Assembly (NCBI GenBank): GCA_001795115.1
Contig: MGNI01000138.1
Span: forward strand, 8,637 to 14,693
Source: Chloroflexi bacterium RBG_16_48_8
GTDB taxonomy: Bacteria; Chloroflexota; Anaerolineae; Anaerolineales; E44-bin32
Direction: 5' to 3'
DNA: 6,057 nt
Numbering within the stretch: position 1 is the stretch's first letter; each line of letters begins with the position of its first letter. The notes below the pieces were generated by a model, which did not search any database, had not been told where the DNA came from, and saw only the letters and a list, made by a program, of their open reading frames with translations. The position numbers and the translations under genes are program-made. Shown here in pieces: positions 1-5,396 of this stretch.

Positions 1-83
1 ATGTCTTTTAATTCAACTTCAGGGGAGTACTCCTCAATCTGTGTCTGGAGTTCGGCTGAAAGGTTTTTCCACAATTCTGACAT
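1..83 (-). CDS. N-terminal fragment of an unidentified gene, cut by the left edge
   Basis: A minus-strand reading frame starts at the ATG at 83-81 and stays open for 27 codons to the window edge. The start is well supported: GGAGG at 92-88 lies 4 nt upstream. The visible peptide begins MSELWKNLSAELQTQIEEY and continues with SPEVELKD. It is hydrophilic and probably helical, with no signal peptide or membrane segment. The pattern of a short amphipathic helix followed by an acidic stretch loosely recalls the N-terminus of F-type ATP synthase alpha subunits, where a helix of the form xxLKQQIExY precedes the first beta strand. That is a guess from 27 residues. The absence of the usual atpH gene directly upstream argues against it. 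The existence of the gene is likely; its function is not established. Confidence 0.6.
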   Translation of the reverse strand, partial: MSELWKNLSAELQTQIEEYSPEVELKD

Positions 84-87
84 AAAA

Positions 88-92
88 CCTCC
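88..92 (-). promoter_or_regulatory. Shine-Dalgarno site of the left-edge gene
   Basis: GGAGG on the minus strand lies 4 nt before the ATG at 83-81. It is the main evidence that the truncated left-edge frame is a real gene start. Confidence 0.6.
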
Positions 93-132
93 ACTCTTGA
101 AGGAGTCGCTTTCTTATCAATGGCCATCAAAT

Positions 133-164
133 AAAAACCTCGTCGCACCTTGAAATTCAAAGTG
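133..164 (-). terminator. Weak candidate intrinsic terminator upstream of the left-edge gene
   Basis: On the minus strand, CACTTTG and CAAGGTG (positions 164-146) can form a 7-bp stem with one G-T pair and a 5-nt loop. A run of five T follows at 137-133, but 8 nt after the stem instead of directly. The stem is AT-rich and the spacing is poor. It could end transcription from proC or the small candidate gene before the left-edge gene. It could also be chance. Confidence 0.2.
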
Positions 165-176
165 GGCCAGGTCTTT

Positions 177-323
177 TCAATCAATCAACATAGGATACCA
201 AAGTGAGTCTTCTATTTGTTGGAAAGGATTATCTACGGTGAACAGGGGAATAATACTGGAGGTGATCTTATTTGTCCAGCAATTGTCCATCCGGGCGATC
301 CGCGCAGCAGGTTTTGAAATCAT
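177..323 (-). CDS. Candidate small protein of 48 residues, unknown function
   Basis: A minus-strand frame runs from the ATG at 323-321 to the TGA at 179-177, in the same direction as proC and the left-edge gene. GAGAGG at 337-332 lies 8 nt upstream and could serve as ribosome binding site. The product starts MISKPAARIARMDNCW and ends near SLWYPMLID. It has no signal peptide, membrane span, cysteine pair or other motif that I recognise. It begins 76 nt after the proC stop. A second ATG at codon 12 is also possible. Against it: the length is close to chance for this GC content, the ribosome site is imperfect and no family is recognised. It is listed as a candidate because of its co-orientation and spacing. 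Confidence 0.25.
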   Translation of the reverse strand: MISKPAARIARMDNCWTNKITSSIIPLFTVDNPFQQIEDSLWYPMLID

Positions 324-398
324 CCCATCCGCCTCTCATCCACAGACATTCAAATAACAACAACTCTTCTGACGCCAAATAAAGTTTTACCCGAGATG

Positions 399-1241
399 CT
401 ACACGTCCTCAACTTGTCCGCGTTTTTTCCCTTTGCCCAATTGTGTAGACCTTTCGTACGCAGCCCAGATTGCTCGAGATAAGGCTGTTCGGAATCCGGC
501 TTTCTCCAAGTAATATAACGCTGCTGCGGATGTCCCTCCCGGTGAGGTAACCTGATTTCGAAGGCGAGCTAGATGAAGCGTTGAGTGATCATAGAATGCA
601 ACCGACCCCAAAATGGTCTGAACAACCAGCTTTTCAGCGATCCGCCGAGGAAATCCCAGGTGGACTCCAGCATCCACTAAAGCCTCCATAAATAGATAGA
701 CATATGCAGGTCCCGTTCCTGAAAGTGCCGTAGCCATATCAAGGTAGTCCTCCTCTTCGACAAAGATCTCCTCCCCTAAAGCCAAGAGGATCTCCTTTGC
801 ATGGGCACGTTGCTCTTCTGTCACCTGTTGGGTCGCAGTCCAAATGGTAATCCCTTTTCCAATTTGTGCCGGTGTATTGGGCATCGCTCGCATAATGGCA
901 TGATGGTTCAGATGCTGAGAGAGGCTCTCTAAAGTTGCGCCTGCGACAATCGATAGAACCACGGCCTTTTCAGGCAGTGCACCAGGCAAATCTCTCAGGG
1001 CGGCATCCAAAGTTTGGGGTTTCACTGCGATCACAACAATATCTGCATCCTTCACTGAAAGTCGATTATCCGTCGTTGTTAAGACACCATAGGTCTTTGA
1101 TAACTCCTCTAATCGGTTGACCCTAGGACCACTCATAAGGATCTGATCAGAAGAGACTCCAGCTCGTTCGATCAAACCCTTAACCATGGCTTCCGCCATG
1201 ACCCCTGGTCCGATGAAGTCGATCTTAAGCTCATTGAGCAT
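399..1241 (-). CDS. proC: Pyrroline-5-carboxylate reductase
   Basis: This cytosolic enzyme reduces 1-pyrroline-5-carboxylate to L-proline with NAD(P)H, the last step of proline synthesis. The 280-residue product has the normal family length. An N-terminal Rossmann domain shows GPGVMA at about residues 11-16, AVKPQ at 72-76 and RAMPNTP at 118-124. The C-terminal helical dimerisation and catalytic domain shows SGTGPAY at about 174-180 and QVTSPGGTS at about 230-238, the family signature. An in-frame TTG at 1256 would add five residues, but the ATG at 1241-1239 has GGAGG 5 nt upstream and is the better start. The residue before FIGPG is Asp where Gly is usual, a mild oddity. The gene lies 84 bp downstream of ruvA on the same strand and is probably co-transcribed with it, though a hairpin in the spacer could affect expression. 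Assignment is very secure. Confidence 0.96.
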   Translation of the reverse strand: MLNELKIDFIGPGVMAEAMVKGLIERAGVSSDQILMSGPRVNRLEELSKTYGVLTTTDNRLSVKDADIVVIAVKPQTLDAALRDLPGALPEKAVVLSIVAGATLESLSQHLNHHAIMRAMPNTPAQIGKGITIWTATQQVTEEQRAHAKEILLALGEEIFVEEEDYLDMATALSGTGPAYVYLFMEALVDAGVHLGFPRRIAEKLVVQTILGSVAFYDHSTLHLARLRNQVTSPGGTSAAALYYLEKAGFRTALSRAIWAAYERSTQLGKGKKRGQVEDV

Positions 1242-1246
1242 AGATG

Positions 1247-1251
1247 CCTCC
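1247..1251 (-). promoter_or_regulatory. Shine-Dalgarno site that fixes the proC start
   Basis: GGAGG on the minus strand ends 5 nt before the ATG at 1241-1239. It lies inside the longer frame opened by the TTG at 1256, so it supports the shorter ATG start. Confidence 0.75.
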
Positions 1252-1265
1252 AACAAAGCGATTTT

Positions 1266-1304
1266 GGCCTTTCCTTATGACAACGTTCTGAATTCGGAAA
1301 GGCC
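1266..1304 (-). repeat. Inverted repeat (hairpin) in the ruvA-proC spacer
   Basis: GGCCTTTCC at 1266-1274 and GGAAAGGCC at 1296-1304 are perfect 9-bp inverted arms around a 21-nt loop. The hairpin starts 21 nt after the ruvA stop codon and ends 14 nt before the proC ribosome binding site. On the minus strand it is followed by AAAAT, not by a T run, so it is not a canonical intrinsic terminator. It may protect or process the upstream mRNA, attenuate read-through into proC, or bind a protein. These roles are inferred. Confidence 0.55.
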
Positions 1305-1325
1305 TTCTACATGATGAGGGATGGA

Positions 1326-1904
1326 TCAGGCCTGAGAAAAGTACTGCAATGCCAAACGAAGTCTCTCCTCGATTGATTCTGGTGAATCAGCGGGGATCGA
1401 TTTCAATGCAGCTTGAACCTCTACCATGCTGTACCCTAAAGAAGTCAACACTGCGGACAGCTCGTTATCCCTCACCGAAGCAGGTTTCAGCCCCTCCATG
1501 GGTATTTTAAAGCGATCCTTCAAGAAGAAAATAATCTTCTCGGCTGTCTTTTGACCAATGCCAGGGACAATCGTTAGAGCCTCGGGCTGTTTATTGGCAA
1601 CGGCGCTTTGCAGGATCTCAGGAGAGATATACGACAAGATAGCGAGACCCAATTGAGGACCGATGCCACTAATATTGATGAGTGTATTAAAAAGATCTCT
1701 CTGCTCTGGGCTGATAAAGCCATACAAATTGAGTGAATCTTCACGAACGATCAGACGTGTATACAAGAGGATAGTCCTTCCGAGTGCAGGGATTGCATCG
1801 AGGACGGAGGTTGGGACCTTAAGGCGCAAGCCTATGCCTCCAATTTCAACAACGATTGATCCCTCATCGATATGTTGGACCAGACCTTGAATTGAAGCGA
1901 TCAT
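1326..1904 (-). CDS. ruvA: Holliday junction branch migration complex subunit RuvA
   Basis: RuvA tetramers bind four-way DNA junctions and load the RuvB motor for branch migration during recombinational repair. The 192-residue product has the usual length. Residues 1-62 form the OB-fold domain, starting MIASIQGLV. Residues 63 to about 140 carry two helix-hairpin-helix motifs, ISGIGPQLGLAIL (about 78-90) and PGIGQKTAEKI (about 114-124). Residues 148-192 form the small C-terminal domain that contacts RuvB. The ATG overlaps the ruvC stop codon by 4 bp (ATGA), which suggests translational coupling and balanced output. In many bacteria ruvB follows ruvA. Here the next gene is proC, so ruvB must lie elsewhere if the pathway is complete. 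Assignment is very secure. Confidence 0.97.
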   Translation of the reverse strand: MIASIQGLVQHIDEGSIVVEIGGIGLRLKVPTSVLDAIPALGRTILLYTRLIVREDSLNLYGFISPEQRDLFNTLINISGIGPQLGLAILSYISPEILQSAVANKQPEALTIVPGIGQKTAEKIIFFLKDRFKIPMEGLKPASVRDNELSAVLTSLGYSMVEVQAALKSIPADSPESIEERLRLALQYFSQA

Positions 1905-2398
1905 GCTTCTTCCCCCAGATGCCGTATCTTATGAGAATGACAATGACAGATGGCGACAGCAAGGGCGTCTGCGGCATCATCTGGTGTTGGAACGTTATCC
2001 ATCTTCAGAAGGGCTTTCACCATCGCCTGCATTTGTTGCTTACCGGCATTTCCATAACCTGAGACCGCAAGTTTCACTTCGCTGGGCGTATATTCTTCTA
2101 CCTGCACATCCGCCATAGCCAAAGTAAGCATAGCTACACCACGCGCCTGCCCAACCGTCAGTGCAGTTGAGACATTTCGTCGAAAAAATAGCTTTTCAAC
2201 AGCAGCAGAATCAGGTCTGTAGTTTTTCAGGACCTTTAAAAGATCGGAATATAAATCCAGCAGCCGGACTGGCAAGGGTTGCCCAGCTGCTGTGGATATC
2301 AATCCATAGTCAACCAAATCTAATTGACCATTGGATAACTGATGAACAAGGCCATATCCTGTGCTGGCCATTCCAGGGTCAATGCCGATCACCAGCAT
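1901..2398 (-). CDS. ruvC: Crossover junction endodeoxyribonuclease RuvC
   Basis: RuvC is a dimeric, Mg2+-dependent nuclease that resolves Holliday junctions by paired symmetric nicks. The product has 165 residues, near the family norm, with an RNase H-like fold. The four acidic catalytic residues are visible: Asp7 in GIDPG, Glu68 in VEKLFFRRN, and Asp141 and Asp144 in PDDAADALA. The conserved SGYGNAGKQQ segment (about 113-122) is also present. The ATG at 2398-2396 has AGGAGGT about 9 nt upstream. The gene sits 30 bp after yebC and overlaps ruvA by 4 bp, so the three are almost certainly one transcription unit. The yebC-ruvC-ruvA order is common in bacteria, and YebC may have earned its conserved place through co-transcription alone. 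Assignment is very secure. Confidence 0.97.
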   Translation of the reverse strand: MLVIGIDPGMASTGYGLVHQLSNGQLDLVDYGLISTAAGQPLPVRLLDLYSDLLKVLKNYRPDSAAVEKLFFRRNVSTALTVGQARGVAMLTLAMADVQVEEYTPSEVKLAVSGYGNAGKQQMQAMVKALLKMDNVPTPDDAADALAVAICHCHSHKIRHLGEEA

Positions 2399-2428
2399 AG
2401 CGCAATGACCTCCTACTCCAAAAACGAA

Positions 2429-3184
2429 TCAGGCAGCCTCCAATAGCTCTACCGCCTCATCCGTGATATCGAGGTTAGAAAAGACCTCTTGAACGTCATC
2501 ACAATCCTCAAGATTTTCGATAAGTCGCATTACCTGAAGCGTCTTATCGAGAGGCAATTGTATCCGTGAGTTCGGTATCATTCGCAAAGCAGCTTCGTCG
2601 GTAGGTATCTCGCGGCTCTCTAAAAGATCGTTCATTTCCTTGAATAATTCCACGGGAGTAAAAATCTCAATATCATCCTCACCAAGAATGACATCATCCG
2701 CTCCTGCATCCACTGCCAGGTCGAATATTTCTTCCGGGTGGATGCCCTCTGATGAGAGTGCAAAATATGCGGCTCGATGAAATTGCCAGGAGACAGACCC
2801 CACTTCTGCCAGCCTCCCACCCGCGCGAGCTAGAATATGGCGGATATCTGCTACTGTTCGTTTGCGGTTATCGGTAACCACATCAACCATCAATGCGATA
2901 CCATTGGGCGCGTAGCCTTCATACATGATCTGCTCAAGTGCAAATCCACTTTTATCCTCTCCCGTTCCACGTCTTATCGCCCGTTCAATATTCTCCTTGG
3001 GCATATTACTGGACTTTGCCCGATCGATAGCCAGGCGCAAAGCGAAGTTCGTATCAGGATCACCTCCACCTTCCCTGGCTGCAATAGCAATTTCTCGAGC
3101 GAGTCGAGTAAAGATGTTCCCTCGCCTGGCATCGGCAGCGGCTTTCTTGCGTTTGATCGTTGACCATTTTGAGTGTCCCGACAT
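2429..3184 (-). CDS. yebC: YebC/PmpR/TACO1 family protein
   Basis: The 251-residue product has the full family length and three-domain layout. It opens with MSGHSKWSTIKRKKAAADA and continues with GNIFTRLAREI, AAREGGGDPDTNFALRLAIDRA, NMPKENIERAIRRGTGE, YEGYAPNGIALMVD and TDNRKRTVADIRHI, all diagnostic blocks. The C-terminal part (about 170-250) is acidic, as is usual. Family members have been described as DNA-binding transcriptional regulators and as translation factors that help ribosomes pass proline-rich stretches. The sequence alone does not say which applies here. The ATG at 3184-3182 has AAAGGA 6 nt upstream. It is the first gene of the yebC-ruvC-ruvA-proC cluster and lies below a strong promoter candidate at 3257-3286. 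Nothing is truncated. Family assignment is very secure; the molecular role is less so. Confidence 0.95.
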   Translation of the reverse strand: MSGHSKWSTIKRKKAAADARRGNIFTRLAREIAIAAREGGGDPDTNFALRLAIDRAKSSNMPKENIERAIRRGTGEDKSGFALEQIMYEGYAPNGIALMVDVVTDNRKRTVADIRHILARAGGRLAEVGSVSWQFHRAAYFALSSEGIHPEEIFDLAVDAGADDVILGEDDIEIFTPVELFKEMNDLLESREIPTDEAALRMIPNSRIQLPLDKTLQVMRLIENLEDCDDVQEVFSNLDITDEAVELLEAA

Positions 3185-3256
3185 CGTTCATCCTTTCTAA
3201 TTGAATGTACATAAAGAAAATCTCGACGCCGGATGGCAGTCCCCCTGGATGGCCAG

Positions 3257-3286
3257 ATTATACCATCAGCCTCCAAACCCAACCAA
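3257..3286 (-). promoter_or_regulatory. Promoter of the yebC-ruvC-ruvA-proC cluster
   Basis: On the minus strand a perfect -10 box, TATAAT (3262-3257), is preceded by TGG, giving an extended -10 (TGnTATAAT). A weak -35, TTGGTT (3286-3281), lies 18 nt upstream. Transcription would start near 3250 and leave a leader of roughly 65 nt before the yebC ATG. The leader contains a repeated GCCATCC (period 16). This is the best sigma-70-type promoter in the minus-strand half of the window and separates this cluster from the ADH-DUF72 pair. Confidence 0.6.
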
Positions 3287-3304
3287 GGGATCAAGATGGA
3301 GGCT
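3268..3304 (-). repeat. Inverted repeat between the DUF72 gene and the yebC promoter
   Basis: AGCCTCCA at 3268-3275 and TGGAGGCT at 3297-3304 form a perfect 8-bp inverted repeat with a 21-nt loop. The loop can form a small inner CCC/GGG stem and contains the -35 region of the yebC promoter. The hairpin begins 9 nt after the DUF72 stop codon. No T run follows on the minus strand, so it is a poor intrinsic terminator but may mark the 3' end of the ADH-DUF72 transcript. Alternatively it is an operator for the yebC promoter. Confidence 0.45.
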
Positions 3305-3313
3305 CAATAAGAA

Positions 3314-4084
3314 TCATTCCTCCCATGCCAGAAGCTGTTTGAGTTTGTTTATGGTGTCAACACTTTGACCTTTATAATGGTTGTTCGCATACACGAGGGT
3401 AAGAGGTGCTTGATCATTAAGATCCTGAATTTTCGGGATCCATTCATTAAGCTCATCTGTGGAATAGGTGTAATCGTAACGCTCCCAAGCAAATTCATGC
3501 TGCCACCACTTTTCTTCATTCCTTCCATGAAAGCGCACATAGGCCAAAGGACCTGTAGCAACAGCAACCGGAGGCATAAGACCAGGTAATTGCGGTTCAT
3601 CCACGCAACAATAACCAAGATTCAAGTCGTTGAGGAGCTGGAAGATCTCTTCTTTGACCCAATCTTTTGCCCGAAACTCAACGACGACTGGATATCCCTC
3701 CAGATTTTTCGCTAATTCAGCCAAGTAGGCCAAATTCTCAGAAGTTGAATGAAAGGAATGAGGAAACTGTGCCAAAATACAGCCCAATTTTCCAGAAGTG
3801 AAAAGCTCATCAATCGAGTCACGAAAACCATGAAAATCAGGTGTTTTTCTCTCATGAGTTAAAGACTGATGTGCTTTGACACTGAAGAGGAAATCCTCCG
3901 GTGTCCGATCGATCCAGCCACGAACATAACGTGCCTCCGGAAATCGATAATACGTGACATTCAACTCGACTGTTTTAAAGGAACGTGCATAGTAGGGCAA
4001 CCACTCCCATTTTGGCAAATCTTCAGGGTAAACTTCCCCAATCCAATCATCATAAGAAAATCCAGATGTTCCAAGTCGTATCAT
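3314..4084 (-). CDS. DUF72 (YecE-like) family protein
   Basis: The 256-residue product matches the DUF72/YecE family over its whole length. Recognisable blocks are GTSGFSYDDW (5-14), ELNVTYYRFPE, FLFSVKAHQSLTHER, LAQFPHSFH, VVVEFRAKDW, LAYVRFHGRN and YANNHYKGQSVDTINKL near the C-terminus. The family has a TIM-barrel fold, and conserved Glu, Arg, His and Asn residues line a presumed active or binding site. Its biochemical activity is not established; links to DNA or nucleic acid processing have been proposed only from structure. No signal peptide or membrane segment is seen. The ATG overlaps the stop codon of the upstream alcohol dehydrogenase gene by 4 bp (ATGA), so the two are probably translated together. 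Family assignment is secure; the function is unknown. Confidence 0.93.
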   Translation of the reverse strand: MIRLGTSGFSYDDWIGEVYPEDLPKWEWLPYYARSFKTVELNVTYYRFPEARYVRGWIDRTPEDFLFSVKAHQSLTHERKTPDFHGFRDSIDELFTSGKLGCILAQFPHSFHSTSENLAYLAELAKNLEGYPVVVEFRAKDWVKEEIFQLLNDLNLGYCCVDEPQLPGLMPPVAVATGPLAYVRFHGRNEEKWWQHEFAWERYDYTYSTDELNEWIPKIQDLNDQAPLTLVYANNHYKGQSVDTINKLKQLLAWEE

Positions 4085-5076
4085 GGGATAAGTACTCCTG
4101 CCCCATCAATCTTACTTTCCTTCAGATCAAGAAGAGCTTCATTGGCGTATTTCAACGGATAAGCCTGAGTATTGGCTTTGATTGGGATCTTAGCAGCTAA
4201 TTTCAAGAATTCAACACCATCTTGATAGGTGGCATTGGCTACGCTTCGCAAGGTCCGCTCCCCATAAATCAAGGGGTAGGGCAACGCAGGTATGGGAGAG
4301 AGATGAATGGCATTGATTGCCAGCGTGCCACCCGGTCGTATTTTCTCAAGGATGATGGGTACCAGATACCCGACAGGAGCAAATAAAATAGCCCGGTCAA
4401 GGGGGGCTGGCGCTTGATCTTCTGCCTCCCCCACCCATTCAGCTCCTAATTCCTTTGCAAGGTTTTTATGACCTTCACTGCGTGTATAAACATAAACTTC
4501 ACAACCCCAATACTGAGCAACTTGGATTGCCAGATGCGCGCTGGCACCAAAACCGATTAGCCCCAATCGCTCACCCGGTTTGACATCGGCTTTATGGAGA
4601 GAGCGATATCCGATAATCCCCGCACAAAGGAGAGGGGCCGCGAGTTCATCAGATAACCCCTCTGGAATCCTCAAGGCATAACCTGCATCTGCGACCATAT
4701 ACTCAGCATAGCCACCGTTGCGATGAAGCCCTGTAAATTCTGCTTCTTGACAGAGGTTCTCCTCTCCCCGTTGACAAAAGGCACACTCACCGCAAGTGCG
4801 ATACAACCAAGGGACTCCGACACGTTCCCCAATCTCCCAACCCTCAACTTCACTCCCGGTGGCAGAAACGCGCCCTACAACCTGATGACCTGGGATGATG
4901 GGGTACTCCGGTGGGATGATCTCACCTTCAACCGTGTGCAAATCCGTATGACATAGACCACAAGCATCTACCTGAATGAGGAGTTGATTGGCTCCCATCG
5001 AAGGAACAGGAATATCCACATCCCTCAATGGACGATTTTCAATGGCTCCAGGTTTTTCAAGGTAGAGAGCTTTCAT
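4081..5076 (-). CDS. Zinc-dependent alcohol dehydrogenase family protein (MDR superfamily)
   Basis: This 331-residue medium-chain dehydrogenase would oxidise an alcohol or reduce an aldehyde with NAD(P). The N-terminal GroES-like catalytic domain carries CGLCHTDLH, with catalytic zinc ligands Cys42, His64 (PGHQVVG) and Cys151. The structural zinc lobe has Cys95, Cys98, Cys101 and Cys109. The Rossmann domain has GFGASAH (175-181), a form typical of a distinct bacterial ADH subgroup. The second strand ends YTRS; the Arg may favour NADP, which is inferred. Gln follows the zinc-binding His instead of the Glu of classical ADHs, which I believe is common in this subgroup. The ATG at 5076-5074 has AGGTG 7 nt upstream. 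The gene overlaps the DUF72 gene by 4 bp. The substrate cannot be read from the sequence. The last helix and GAGVLIP end are intact, so the protein is complete. Confidence 0.93.
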   Translation of the reverse strand: MKALYLEKPGAIENRPLRDVDIPVPSMGANQLLIQVDACGLCHTDLHTVEGEIIPPEYPIIPGHQVVGRVSATGSEVEGWEIGERVGVPWLYRTCGECAFCQRGEENLCQEAEFTGLHRNGGYAEYMVADAGYALRIPEGLSDELAAPLLCAGIIGYRSLHKADVKPGERLGLIGFGASAHLAIQVAQYWGCEVYVYTRSEGHKNLAKELGAEWVGEAEDQAPAPLDRAILFAPVGYLVPIILEKIRPGGTLAINAIHLSPIPALPYPLIYGERTLRSVANATYQDGVEFLKLAAKIPIKANTQAYPLKYANEALLDLKESKIDGAGVLIP

Positions 5077-5127
5077 TTTAAAACACCTATCGCATAGAGT
5101 GGATACCCAGCTTGAATTCTCTCATTT

Positions 5128-5143
5128 TCAAGTGATCAGCTGA
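5128..5143. promoter_or_regulatory. Imperfect palindrome upstream of the ADH gene
   Basis: TCAAGTGATCAGCTGA is symmetric around TGATCA at 12 of 16 positions. It lies about 50 bp upstream of the ADH start codon, where an operator could sit. No regulator is implied by the sequence, and a palindrome of this quality can arise by chance. Confidence 0.2.
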
Positions 5144-5242
5144 AGGATTGTTTACACTTAACATCCTACCTTGAATGTTGCCTTATCTCCAAGACTTACA
5201 ACAAAAAAGATCACTCAACCAAGACATCACGGCAAAGATTGT

Positions 5243-5271
5243 TTGACAAATTGTACAGCATCTTCTATACA
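5243..5271 (+). promoter_or_regulatory. Distal promoter candidate for the histidine kinase gene
   Basis: A perfect -35 box, TTGACA (5243-5248), is followed after the ideal 17 nt by TATACA (5266-5271), which matches four of six -10 positions. Transcription would start near 5278 and give a leader of about 120 nt to the kinase ATG. The -35 overlaps the small palindrome ACAAATTGT. Confidence 0.45.
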
Positions 5272-5344
5272 ACTGACCTCATCACCCTCCCCACTTCAAA
5301 CAACTTCGACCCATTTTTTTTAACCTTTCAAGACTTTAGTAACC

Positions 5345-5372
5345 TTGTCTGGAAATAGGGCTATGCTACAAT
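5345..5372 (+). promoter_or_regulatory. Proximal promoter candidate for the histidine kinase gene
   Basis: TTGTCT (5345-5350) and TACAAT (5367-5372) are spaced 16 nt apart. The -10 matches five of six positions and is preceded by TGC, an extended -10 element. Transcription would start near 5379, about 18 nt before the ATG, with the ribosome site just inside the transcript. Confidence 0.5.
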
Positions 5373-5396
5373 CGAGAAGCTTCATGAGGATGACAG

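Larger units (their letters stand above)
84..398. other. Intergenic region between proC and the left-edge gene
   Basis: This stretch of about 315 bp separates the proC stop codon from the next minus-strand start. It has no recognisable RNA gene, no strong promoter and no clear intrinsic terminator directly after proC. It contains a candidate 48-codon minus-strand gene (177-323), a weak hairpin followed by a T run on the minus strand (133-164), and a plus-strand decamer complementary to the 16S rRNA tail (258-267). A threefold tandem TTGA (minus strand, 188-177) forms the end of the small frame. Confidence 0.6.
5077..5396. other. Divergent intergenic region between the ADH gene and the histidine kinase gene
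   Basis: This 320-bp AT-rich region separates two divergently transcribed genes. It holds two plus-strand promoter candidates (5243-5271 and 5345-5372), a T8 tract at 5314-5321, and an imperfect 16-bp palindrome at 5128-5143. I found no convincing -35/-10 pair for the minus-strand ADH gene. A 23-codon plus-strand frame at 5175-5246 has no ribosome binding site and is not called. No RNA gene or mobile element remnant was recognised. Confidence 0.6.

Noticed and set aside
1242..1256. Five-residue N-terminal extension of ProC from a TTG start
   Set aside because: The extension overlaps the GGAGG ribosome site that serves the ATG at 1241, and family members start close to the Rossmann strand.
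1663..1890. Plus-strand frame of 75 codons opposite ruvA
   Set aside because: RuvA is complete and well conserved on the minus strand; this frame is a shadow.
2837..3200. Overlapping plus-strand frames opposite yebC (91 and 108 codons)
   Set aside because: All YebC blocks are encoded on the minus strand; these frames show no domain and follow from the codon bias of yebC.
2974..3294. Minus-strand frame of 106 codons in another phase, overlapping the yebC start
   Set aside because: It crosses the promoter and leader of yebC and encodes a low-complexity, unrecognisable product.
3185..3313. SOS (LexA) box upstream of the yebC-ruvC-ruvA cluster
   Set aside because: I looked for a GAAC-N4-GTTC or CTG-N10-CAG site because ruv genes are often SOS-controlled, and saw no convincing match.
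4723..4956. Plus-strand frame of 77 codons opposite the ADH gene
   Set aside because: It covers the zinc-binding lobe of the ADH, which is intact on the minus strand.
5175..5246. 23-codon plus-strand frame in the divergent intergenic region
   Set aside because: No ribosome binding site, very short, and it ends inside the distal promoter candidate.
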